Source: Arcuatula senhousia (lineage: Eukaryota > Mollusca > Bivalvia > Mytilida > Mytilidae). From it: a stretch of 64,000 bases of DNA. Both the position numbers and the translations under genes were made by a program. The notes below the pieces were generated by a model. The model made no database searches. It was not told the DNA's origin and worked only from the letters and a program-made list of their open reading frames with translations. Position 1 is the stretch's first letter. Each line of letters starts with the position of its first letter. The stretch is taken from assembly GCA_963971305.1 (NCBI GenBank), contig OZ020303.1, positions 31,298,106-31,362,105 of the forward strand, in the 5' to 3' direction. This document shows, one piece after another, positions 54,406 through 63,210 of this stretch.

Positions 54406-55127
54406 CATTCATTCATTTACAAGTATTTTTCTCACTCATAGCGCATTTTCTCCCGCACAACCATTCCTCTCTCTCATAATATTCACATTTTTTCGTCATA
54501 TTTTCCTTTAACGGCATATCTAGATACTTTACTTCTTTTCAAACAGTTTACGGGCAACATCTGGTGTTAGTGCACCAATAATAACAACTACAAATTGACG
54601 GAAAGTATCGAAACAATACTCGTGAAATAGTTTTTGTCCAAAATTATCGACTCTTTCAGTCACGGGAAAATGAAATTAGAACGGATTGTGCTACCACTGA
54701 CATTCCGATGACTTAAAGTTATTGTAAAAATCATTTTTACACTGCATGACATTCCCCTTTTTTCGATATACACTACAACTATGTAATAAAACATTCCAAA
54801 TGTGACACACGTACAGTTTGAAGTGGACGTATTTCCTCTTCTCTCTCATAACCGGATGTTTTTCTCACGGAATTGTTTTCATAAGAAAATATTATGAGTG
54901 AGGAGATGACCAGCCGTGTTTTAGCACTTTTTCACAAAAATGTTATCTTCACACAATTTGATGACGTCACTGTGACGTAATTAACAAGATTTAGTTAAAA
55001 TTAATGTTATTTTACTATACCTTCTTTATCTAAGAACTAATCTAGAATGATTCAACCTTAGTTCAATTATTTAAGAAAAATGGTAAATTAGGGGGCTAAA
55101 TTCAGCACTTATCATATCTTGTCCTTT

Positions 55128-55330
55128 GTTTTGTCTTCCTTTACCGGATTTGACACACTGAATTGGAGATTAACAACACGACGGGTGTGCTATAACAGGC
55201 AGGAACCGCTTACTCTTCCGGAGCACCTGAGTTCATTCTTGTTACGACTTGAGTTCGCGTTGTTGTTTTCCGTTCGGTTGATTTTGTGTTTCTTCGTGCT
55301 GTTCTTGTTCGTGTTTATCAGTTGAAATTG
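55128..55330 (+). repeat. family C 3' tail, right part of the nested copy
   Basis: Begins at GTTTTGTCTTCCTTTACCGG directly after the X terminus and continues GACGGGTGTGCTATAACAGG, GAGCACCTGAGTTCATTC. It completes the copy that starts at 49311. Confidence 0.75.
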
Positions 55331-55439
55331 CTGGACGGTTTAATGGCTTTCTCCATCTCAACAAAGCTCTATGACATAGTCATCACCTTCCATAATTGTT
55401 CTAAATTCAAATGACAACAATGTTCCAGACGATTAATTT

Positions 55440-55830
55440 TGCAACACCTAACGCGCGTGTCGTCTGTTCAAGACTCATCAGAGGCGCTCTACTTAAAATA
55501 TTTAAAAAGCCAAAAGCTATATGATTATGAAGAGCATATAATTAAACCAAAAATACCGAAATAATGAACAAAATATAACTAAGATGATCAACCTATGCCT
55601 GGGGTAGGAGGAACCTTAGGGTTTAGACAATTTTGAAATTTAAGCGGATAATTTAAAGCTTTGATGTGTTCTCTAACACCAAAGTGTTGATGCCGAAGCG
55701 GGCTAACCTCGGGGAATTAAAACTCCACCAGCAGCGCTAACCTTCACGGAAATTAAAAATTCAAATGACAACAAAGTTCCAGACAATTAATTGTGCTACG
55801 CCTGACGTGCGTTTCATGGCTCCAGTTGAT
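55440..55830 (-). repeat. family E repeat, one unit and a partial second
   Basis: ACACCTAACGCGCGTGTCGTC, CTCATCAGAGGCGCTCTAC, CCTATGCCTGGGGTAGGAGG, GTGTTGATGCCGAAGCGGGC, then again CTACGCCTGACGTGCGTTTC at about 55797. The whole unit is the reverse complement of the monomer in 59499-60640. Confidence 0.75.
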
Positions 55831-56082
55831 TCGTCTTTGCTCACGATATGTAGGTTATTTAGCCAAAACATCGCAAGATAAGTCATTTTTTTACGATGTT
55901 GGGATCACCAGTGATAACGTGGTCATAGAGATTATAATTGACTTTTCACAGGAAGAGTCTGGTGGTTTTGCTTTGAGGTCATTGATTTGGAAATCTCGCA
56001 ACACTTGTTTTTAGTTGAAGTCCAAAGATGCAATGGTGGAAGTATAGGAATAAGAGATGATTGGAATAATTTTATCAGTAAG
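55831..56082 (+). repeat. unnamed repeat shared with 44915-45010
   Basis: GAAGAGTCTGGTGGTTTTGC, GTCATTGATTTGGAAATCTC. The 73-codon frame across it (55793-56014) is not preserved in the other copy. Confidence 0.4.
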
Positions 56083-56576
56083 TCCCGTGCGGGGCCCGGG
56101 TGGCGAATAGGCCCGCAGCAGAGCCTAGCTTGTCGTAAAAGGCGACTAAGCGTCTTGGGATTCTGACGTCGGGTCAGTGCTCAGCCCACAGAGCAACCAA
56201 GTGTGTACCCTAGGTGGCCGAATAGGGTAGCCCTCGTCCGCGGGGGTTGTCAGGTCTATAATACGGAAACCCTGACCGCCGACCATAGTGGGCCAACGTG
56301 TGTGGAGAGTGCCACGCTTCATGCACGTAAAAGACCCCTTTGTGGACCGCCAAGTAGTGCACCACATAGGCTAAATTTTCCGCCCCTACCCACCTCTCTC
56401 CTTTTCCTGTGGTTCTTCAAAATTTACCGTTCCTTTGTTTCCCACCCCACCCCCATATTTCATTTATCATCATCGTCATTTCATGTTCATTTTATCATCC
56501 TTTTCATGTTCATCGCCTGTAAATAACCTATATAGCGTTGCACGGGCGTAAAACACCAACTCACTCACTCACTCAC
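56083..56576 (+). mobile_element. family A SINE-like element, full length
   Basis: GTCCCGTGCGGGGCCCGGGT to the tail with four or five ACTC units. The flanks (TTATCAGTAAGT before, CTCAGTGAAGTA after) are only loosely alike, so the duplication is decayed or the boundaries lie within ambiguous tail sequence. Sequence is otherwise close to 32376-32866. Confidence 0.88.
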
Positions 56577-56734
56577 TCAGTGAAGTAAGGAGAAATATGT
56601 TCCGTTAAAGATTTGTGGTGTAGAATATTCCTCAAATTAATAGCGTCCTTTGTGGAACTCCAGCTAGTTTAAATTAGGCAGCTGTAACCGATATCAAGAA
56701 CGATATCGGTGAGGCTATAAATGTTGGATGTCAC

Positions 56735-57353
56735 AAGCCTGGTCGTCAGACTTGCCTGACAAGATTTTACCAATAAATTTCTAATATTTTTTGTCATCGA
56801 AATTCAAAATTGTTATGCACAGGGCCGATACCCTGTTCGAACTTGGTTTTGAGAACTTTTGATTCAATATTTTGGTTTTTGAACTTCCAATGTTTTGATT
56901 CAAATGCTGCTAATGAGAGTTTACTCCTTGAAATATCTATATACAGCATAACCATATTAACTGTTTTATACCCGTTTTTGGTATTATTATTTTTTTAAAA
57001 CTTTTGGGTCAATAACCGCTGCTGGTGGACCAGAGGTCCCCGAGGGTAATCACATGCCTGGTCGTCAGACTTGTCTGACGATTTTATCAATAAATTTCTA
57101 ATATTTTTTGTCTTTGAAATTTCCGATTGTTAAATTCAAAATTGTTAAAACCAACAGGTTTCTTTTCTTGTAAGGGTCGATATCCTCCGTGCTGGATTTG
57201 GCTTCCAGATCAAACATTTTGATTTGAGAACTTTTCATTCCATATTTTTGGTTTTTGATCTTTCAATATTTTGATTCACATGCTGCTGATGAGAGGTTAC
57301 TCCTTGAAATATTGATATACAGCATAACCAAATTAACCGTTTTATACCATTTT
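56735..57353 (+). repeat. family G, two direct units of ~310 bp
   Basis: Each unit has CTGGTCGTCAGACTTG, CAATAAATTTCTAATATTTTTTG, GTCGATATCC or GCCGATACCC, TGATTCAAATGCTGCTAATG or TGATTCACATGCTGCTGATG, TTACTCCTTGAAATAT and ends near TTTTATACC. Units begin at about 56738 and 57056. A third copy is at 11735-11970. Confidence 0.75.
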
Positions 57354-57399
57354 AGGTATTGAATTTCTATACAATCTTTGTACAAAGTATTGAATTTAG

Positions 57400-58140
57400 A
57401 AAGAGAAATAGAATACAGTTTAGTTCGAATGTAATGAGTCCCATTCTGTTAACTTAGGTGTTTTTTTTTCAGGCCGTAATTTTTTGTAAGACTTTTGTGG
57501 ACGATGGATTGCTCGTAAAGTATAATAGCTAGGCAGTTGATATTTGGTATACAGACAGTTGAGGTAATGGTCTTTGTAACTGTTACTATGCTGTAAGACC
57601 CTGACCCCATTTTCATGCTCCTGTGACTCTGTGAACTTTTGTGGTCTTTCGTCATGCCTCAAACTTTTTTGTAAGACTTTAGGACTTTTGTGGACGATGA
57701 GTACTAAAAAAGTATAATAGCTAGGTTTCTGATAGTAGGTATACAGACAGTTGAGGTTATGGGCTACGCAACTGTCACCTTGCCGTGTGAACTTGGTCCC
57801 ATTGGTTTACAGTATCAGGCTCCAGGGACTCTCTGATCCTAGGCCTGTTTTCATGCTGTAAACTTTTTTGTAAGACTTGTGGACGATATATTGCTTGAAA
57901 AGTATAATAGCTAGGCATCTGATATTGGGTATACAGACAGTTGAGGATTTTGTCTACACAACTGTCTCCATGCCTTGTGACCTTGGTCCAATTTTCATGC
58001 TCCAGTGACTCTGAAATTAGGTCGTTTTTTTTCAGGCCGAAAACTTTTTTGTAAGACTTTTGTGGACAATGAACTGCTTTAAAAGGATAATAGCCAGGCA
58101 TCTGATATTGGGTATACAAACACTTTTTGTGTTTATATCA
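57400..58140. repeat. tandem repeat, four units of ~187 bp
   Basis: TTTTTTGTAAGACTT recurs at about 57480, 57668, 57862 and 58045, followed each time by GTGGACGATG-A, AAGTATAATAGCTAGG and GGTATACAGACAGTTGAGG. Unit lengths vary (about 183-195). The minus-strand frames over it repeat CLYTQYQMP-like peptides as a result of the unit structure. No terminal motifs were found. Confidence 0.8.
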
Positions 58141-58555
58141 AGAAATAAAAGCTTGGATGGTTGATTTTGGTGATGGATCGACAGGCGAGACATACTTGGA
58201 GTTGCCACACTTATTCCGCATTAACTGACAGAGCAGTGAGATTGCCCATTTTCAAAATCCAAAACATCTTCCAAAAGTACAGAGCACGGTCCAATAGAAT
58301 CAAAGATTTTATATAGGAATTCTGGATTCTCAAACTGGGTATATGATATATTTGTCAAAATTGGGGTAATTGGACATCTGTATTACGAAACTACATCGAT
58401 CTTATGGTAAAACAATATGTTTCACTTCAGAGAACGGGATACATAATTTCAGGCATTCAAGTCTAGTGAGCGATTAAGGCGCCTTGAAGCTTCTTGATTC
58501 ACATTGACGTTATAAACAATAAAATATGGCGACTTATGACCGTCATTTTCATTAT
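58141..58555. other. unassigned spacer
   Basis: No gene or repeat family recognised. Confidence 0.35.
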
Positions 58556-59225
58556 GGTAGTACTCCACAATTAATTTATTTAGCTCATTTTTGCATGTGC
58601 TCGACGTTGACTATTTTGTCCCGGGTTCTTGTAATCGCTTAAACTGCTATTTGCAGTTTAAACTAGGTGGTGTTCCAAACTCCTGGCATGTTTAGTCGTG
58701 TTTAGTGCCGTATTTGGTTTCTTTGTTGTACTCGTTGCCTCTAGCAACTCTTAACATTTGTCAAAAATTTGGGGACAAAAATACGCAAAAATCGGGGTTT
58801 TGTCCTTTTTTTGAACGTTGCCAGTAGTCGAGCTTTCGGTTCAGGTAAAACGTAACATGTATGAAATGAAAGCCCGATAACAGTCCTTTTTTTTAAGACC
58901 AAATAAACCTATCCGACTTCGGCTCTTTTTTCCGCTAAAATTGTTCAAACTTAAAAATCTAAAAATAGCATATTTAAATTTAAGCCTATCCGCTGGTCAC
59001 CATGCACAGCCGGAAGAGACGCTTTATGATCATTTAAATTGATTTTTTTGAAATTATTCTTTAAAACAATAACGGTGGATCGTAATTTTTATATAACGGG
59101 TCCAGATTTTTTATTTGTCTTGTTTTAAGACCAAAACGAATCAATATGTTCATTTAACAAAAAAGTTCACAGGGGCCACATACGAAAACAATACTGTGAA
59201 AAAATCCTAATTGTGGAGTACTACC
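58556..59225. mobile_element. 670-bp MITE with 18-bp perfect TIRs
   Basis: GGTAGTACTCCACAATTA (58556-58573) and its exact inverse (59208-59225), with TAT on both sides (58553-58555, 59226-59228) as a possible 3-bp target duplication. Interior AT-rich, no open frame of note. A second, truncated copy is at 60869-61190. A 3-bp duplication would suit PIF/Harbinger-like elements, but a TA or AT site cannot be excluded. Confidence 0.8.
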
Positions 59226-59261
59226 TATGATATTTAATTAATAAAATCATGACTGACAACC

Positions 59262-59420
59262 ATATTTTTAGTTCATATTTGATTGACGTAAGTAAGGCAT
59301 TCAAGTTTATATAGTTACTTACTCTAATCTCATCCTCTGAACAACCATATTTAAGTACATTGATAAAAGACGTAAGTACAAAAAAGGCATTCAAGTTTTA
59401 ATAGTTACTTACTCTCATCT
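59262..59420 (+). repeat. imperfect direct duplication, ~90 bp
   Basis: GACGTAAGTAAGGCATTCAAG with ATAGTTACTTACTCTAATCTC, then GACGTAAGTACAAAAAAGGC with ATAGTTACTTACTCTCATCTC. Origin unknown. Confidence 0.6.
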
Positions 59421-59498
59421 CTTCCTCGGAAACCCAGGGTTTGTTCCCTCGCTTTTTCAATCAGTACCCCTGGGATATTACACATGAAATACCTCGTT

Positions 59499-60640
59499 TT
59501 TGGTAGAGCGCCTCTGATGCGTCTTGAATCGACGAAACGCGCGTCAGGCGTAGCAAAATTTATTTGTCTGGAACTTTGTTGTAATTTATATTCCTAACAT
59601 CCGTGATGGTTAGCGCTGCTGGTGGAGTTTTACTTCCCCGAAGTTAGCCCGCTCCGGCATCAACACTTTTGTGTTGACGAAAACATCAAAGCTATAAATT
59701 ATCCTTTTAAATTGTCAAAACCCTAAGTTTCTTCCTATCACAGACATAGGTTGGTCTTAGTCATAATTTGGTTCTAGTTTTCGGCATTTTGTCGTATAAC
59801 TGTTCTATACCCCTCAAATTCATAAAGTGTTTGGCATTTAAAATTTTCGGTAGAGCGCCTCTGATGAGTCTTGAATAGACGAAACGCGTGTCAGGCGTAG
59901 CAAAATTTATTTGTCTGGAACTGTCTTGTAATTTATATTTCTAAAATCCGTGATGGTTAGCGCTGCTGGTGGAGTTTTACTTCCCCGAAGTTAGCCCGCT
60001 CCGGCATCAACACTTTTGTGTTGACGAAAACATCAAAGCTATAAATTATCCTTTTAAATTGTCAAAACCCTAAGTTTCTTCCTATCACAGACATAGGTTG
60101 GTCTTAGTCATAATTTGGTTCTAGTTTTCGGCATTTTGTCGTATAACTGTTCTATACCCCTCAAATTCATAAAGTGTTTGGCATTTAAAATTTTCGGTAG
60201 AGCGCCTCTGATGAGTCTTGAATAGACGAAACGCGTGTCAGGCGTAGCAAAATTTATTTGTCTGGAACTGTCTTGTAATTTATATTTCTAAAATCCGTGA
60301 TGGTTAGCGCTGCTGGTGAAGTTTTAATTCCCCGAGGTTAGCCCGCTCCTGTGTTGACGAATACATCAAAGCTATAAATTATTTCTTAAAATTTCTAAAT
60401 TGAAAACCCTAAGTTTCTTCCTATCCCAGACATAGGTTGGTCTTAGTCATAATTTGGTTCTAGTTTTCGGCATTTTGTCGTATAACTGTTGTATGCTCTT
60501 CATATTCATAAAGTGTTGGGCATTTCAAATTTTCAGTAGAGCGCCTCTGATGATTCTTGAATAGACGAAACGCGCGTCAGGCGTAGCAAAATTTATTTGT
60601 CTTGAACTTTGTTGTAATTTATATTTAATAGCTTTTGTAT
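59499..60640 (+). repeat. family E tandem array, ~345-bp monomer, over three units
   Basis: The core GAGCGCCTCTGATG recurs at about 59506, 59852, 60199 and 60540, each followed by GAATAGACGAAACGCG (one variant TCGACG). Between cores are GTGATGGTTAGCGCTGCTGG, GCTCCGGCATCAACACTTTT, TCCTATCACAGACATAGG and TAGTTTTCGGCATTTTGTCG. Units two and three are nearly identical, indicating recent duplication; the last has a short deletion where CCGGCATCAACACTTTTG should be. Confidence 0.85.
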
Positions 60641-60692
60641 CTAGCCATCTGATTGGTCCCATTTTATTTCTCAAATGCGATTTAATATGTTT

Positions 60693-60868
60693 CTGTCCCG
60701 TGCGGGACCCGGGAGGCGAATAGGCCCGCAGCAGAGCTAAGATTGTCGTAAGAGGCGACTAAGGGCCTTTGAATTCTGACCTTGGGTTTGTGCTTAGCTC
60801 ACAGAGCGACCAAGGTGTTTACCCTAGATGGCTGAATAGGGTGGCCCTCGTCCGCGGGGGTTGTCAGG
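60693..60868 (+). mobile_element. family A SINE-like, 5' third, at a mosaic junction
   Basis: GTCCCGTGCGGGACCCGGGA to GTCCGCGGGGGTTGTCAGGT. It stops abruptly at the start of a MITE copy; beyond that MITE the sequence continues as family B, not A. Confidence 0.75.
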
Positions 60869-61190
60869 TAGTACCCCATAATTAATTTATTTGGCTCATT
60901 TTTGCATGTGCTTGACGTGGATTATTTTGTCCCGGGTTCTTGTAATCGCTTAAACTGCTATTTTGCACTTCAAACTAAGTGGTGTTCCAAACTCCGGGCA
61001 TGTTAATTACCGTATTTTTTTTTTATTTGTACTCGTTGCCCCTAGCAACTCTTAACATTTGGGGACAAAAATACGCAAAAATCAGGGCTTTGTTCTTTTT
61101 TTTTGAACGTTGCCAGTTAATGAGCTTTCGGTTCAGTTGAAACATAACATGTATAAATGAAAGCCCGAAAAGAGTCCTTTCTTTTAAGGG
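60869..61190 (+). mobile_element. 5' half of the 58556-type MITE
   Basis: Starts (GG)TAGTACCCCATAATTAATT and follows the first ~340 bp of 58556-59225 (CTTGTAATCGCTTAAACTGC, CTCGTTGCCCCTAGCAACTC, AAAGCCCGAAAAGAGTCC). The second half and right TIR are missing. Confidence 0.75.
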
Positions 61191-61556
61191 GGCAGCCCTA
61201 ACATCGAGAGATGCGGGGTCTTCAGGCGATAATGTGGAAAACCTGACCGCAAACCATAGTGGTGCACCGTGTTGGGAAAAAATGTCACGTTCTTCGCACG
61301 TTAAAGAACCCTGCTACTGGTTTCGGTAAGAGTAGGACCCGTAGGATCCCCATGCAGGAGGCTAAATTTCCCGTCCCTACCCATCACTCCTTTTTCCAGT
61401 GGCAGTCAAAACTTTCCTACCCGATTGGCCTTGTGTCCCCATTTCCTCCACTTCATCATCATTTCATGTTCATTGCATCACCAATTTCATGTTCATCTCC
61501 CGGATATAGCCGAAATTGTGCTGCTTGGGAGTAAAGCAATAACTAACTAACTGACT
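61191..61556 (+). mobile_element. family B SINE-like, 3' two-thirds
   Basis: GGGCAGCCCTAACATCGAGA, GGTGCACCGTGTTGGGAAAA, TAAAGAACCCTGCTACTGG, TTTCCAGTGGCAGTCAAAAC, CGGATATAGCCGAAATTGTG, then (AACT)n with ACTGACTTACTAAAG after. It forms the right part of the A/MITE/B mosaic. Confidence 0.8.
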
Positions 61557-61619
61557 TACTAAAGCATGTCAAGTCACTTAAATAATGATAAATTTTGCCA
61601 GTACACCTCTTACATTGAG

Positions 61620-61893
61620 GGGGGGGGCCTGGGTGGCCGAGTGGTCTAAGGCGCTGGTTTAAATACCACACTATTGATCACTAGCCGATCACCTCTGAGC
61701 TGGGTTCGAGTCCCGTTTGTATTTAACAAAAAAGGGACTTCCCCAACTGTATGTGATTAGGTTTGTCAGTTACCTGCCCAAGGTCGTTGGTTTCCTCCGG
61801 GTACTCCGGTTTCCTCCACCATTAAACACTGACCGCCCTACATGGCCCAGGTGCGTCGATAAAAGGCGTTTAACACCAACACACACACACACA
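61620..61893 (+). mobile_element. tRNA-Leu-derived SINE with 13-bp target duplication
   Basis: The head has a type-2 tRNA-like promoter: A box TGGCCGAGTGG (61634-61644) and B box GGTTCGAGTCC (61703-61713), with the spacing and extra arm expected of tRNA-Leu. The body includes TCGTTGGTTTCCTCCGGGTA and CTCCGGTTTCCTCCACCATT, a central domain that I associate with metazoan SINEs such as the molluscan RUDI/Meta type. It ends CGTTTAACACCAAC(AC)n. CTCTTACATTGAG flanks it at 61607-61619 and 61894-61906. A G-run (61620-61627) precedes the tRNA start. It is not a functional tRNA gene. Confidence 0.85.
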
Positions 61894-61959
61894 CTCTTAC
61901 ATTGAGATCACTATGGAAAATTTTATTCAAAAAAGAATATGGTATAAAACTCGATAGCC

Positions 61960-62025
61960 TGAAGACCCCAGCATTCAGTATGACAGGGTTATCCCATTCA
62001 ACCATATGTTGCACAAATCCCTTCC
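61960..62025 (-). repeat. family B internal fragment
   Basis: TATGACAGGGTTATCCCATTC, CAACCATATGTTGCACAAATCCC: a short minus-strand B piece abutting the C fragment. Confidence 0.45.
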
Positions 62026-62368
62026 TGTGTAGCAACATTCCGTGTGCTCCAGCTTATGGAGTTTGCGTATCACAATTGATTTGTTACTCTAAAGGCTGCG
62101 GGATGTACATCGATTTCCTTGGCAGAGCGTCACGTTTGACACAAAAAATGTTAACACCAGATTATGTTGCTCCTCGGTTGCTGTCGTCACTCAAGAAATG
62201 TACAGGATGAAATTTCTATCTCTAAGATGAATTCAGATGTTGATTTCTCATAGGGTTTTAGTTTTTCTTCCTTTACCGAAATTGAAACACTTGAGATTCG
62301 CAGCGTGACGGTGTGCTATAGCAGGCAGGAACCGTTTACTCTTCGGAGCCTGTTACGACTACAGTTCA
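62020..62368 (+). pseudogene. family C reverse-transcriptase fragment and partial tail
   Basis: In frame: FLCSNIPCAPAYGVCVSQLI, then CGMYIDFLGRASRLTQKML, then YVAPRLLSSLKKCTG and a stop caused by a deletion at the FYGRH position. The tail follows in altered form (CGGTGTGCTATAGCAGGCAG) and is cut at 62368 by the next MITE. Confidence 0.7.
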
Positions 62369-63180
62369 GGGGCCGTGTTAACGAAGGTGTCTTAGGATAA
62401 GGATATGTCTAAGAATGGTCTTTGGACATGTCTCAGTCCTAAGTCGTGTTATTGAAGGCATCCTAAATAAGGACGTGTCCCAATTTTGGTCCTAAATTTA
62501 GGATGTGAAAATTGTTGTCCTAGGACCATCCTTGAGCTTTTCAACATAAAACAAAGTGTCTGAAATTTGTTTTATTTCACTGAATTAGGGTTGTATGTGA
62601 CCAAACTCTCATTTTTGATATTTTACTTTCTAAATAAATATTTTTTTCCATTTCCAAATATCTACCCATTCATTAACCCTAATGTATTGGATATTGTTTG
62701 TCTGTCTTAAAGCTAATATTGTAATGTTTGTAGACGTTTCCCAATTCAAAATCAATAATGCCCGTAGATAGTTGCTCCCAAACTAAGGGATTTGCATTTG
62801 TTTTTAGACATAAGTGCAAGGTGCAAACAAAACTAATGAAAAATGCATTTTCAATGATACTGAAATAGTTTTATACTTAAAAAAAGTATCGAAATAAAAA
62901 AAAAACGTTAACATAAATTTTACATTTTATAAATCAATTGTAAATGTAAAACAAAAACCTTCTTTTCTTTTCAGATGCTTTAATATTGGCTAAAATATAA
63001 TACATATGGCTATAAAGGATTATCCTTAATTCGATTAAGGATGGTCCTATTTATGGTGATCTTAAGATGGCTTCGTTTTACATCCTAGGACATGTCTAAA
63101 GATGATCCTTTCTTCATCCTATTTTCAATCCTAAGATATAGTTTAGGACATTGCTTAGGACAGCTTCATTAACCCGGCCC
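62369..63180. mobile_element. 812-bp MITE with GGGCC(G)-GTTAA-GAAG ends
   Basis: Left end GGGGCCGTGTTAACGAAGG, right end inverse GGGCCGGGTTAATGAAGC. Subterminal TCCTAAG/TTAGGA motifs are dense on both sides (for example GTCTTAGGATAAGG and GACATTGCTTAGGAC). The interior is AT-rich without coding. Related at its ends to 34304-34957. No clear target duplication. Confidence 0.7.
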
Positions 63181-63210
63181 AAGGTTAATAATTAATATTC
63201 AGTATTTTTT

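Larger units (their letters stand above)
50156..54918. mobile_element. 4.76-kb element with ~510-bp terminal inverted arms
   Basis: Left arm 50156-50666 and right arm 54406-54918 are near-identical inverted copies starting CACGGCTGGTCATCTCCTCA. The flank TTTTA is duplicated exactly (50151-50155 and 54919-54923), and X copy 1 supplies an empty-site paralogue. A CAC start with a 5-bp duplication recalls Transib, but the very long arms also fit a foldback element. Between the arms lie only LINE relics and a D fragment; no transposase is seen. The same terminal type (CAC, 5-bp duplication) is seen at 24380-27964, but the arm sequences differ. Confidence 0.8.
49773..55127. mobile_element. X element, copy 2, expanded by nested insertions
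   Basis: Ends AAAGGACAAGATATGATTAG and inverse AAAGGACAAGATATGATAAG. The left 380 bp and right 210 bp are the reverse complement of copy 1 (ATTTGATGACGTCACTGTGACG-type block near 54955; CAAAAGTGGCTTTAAA near 49935). When the 4.76-kb insert is removed the two pieces align continuously to copy 1 across AAATTTGCTTGATTTTAGCA. It interrupts a C retroelement copy. No coding sequence of its own. Confidence 0.75.

Noticed and set aside
57775..58119. 114-codon minus-strand frame with repeated peptide.
   Set aside because: The peptide repeat is a result of the ~187-bp tandem units, and the frame does not continue through all units.
61626..61713. A tRNA-Leu gene.
   Set aside because: The tRNA-like part has a poor acceptor pairing, continues directly into a SINE body and has a target duplication around the whole unit.
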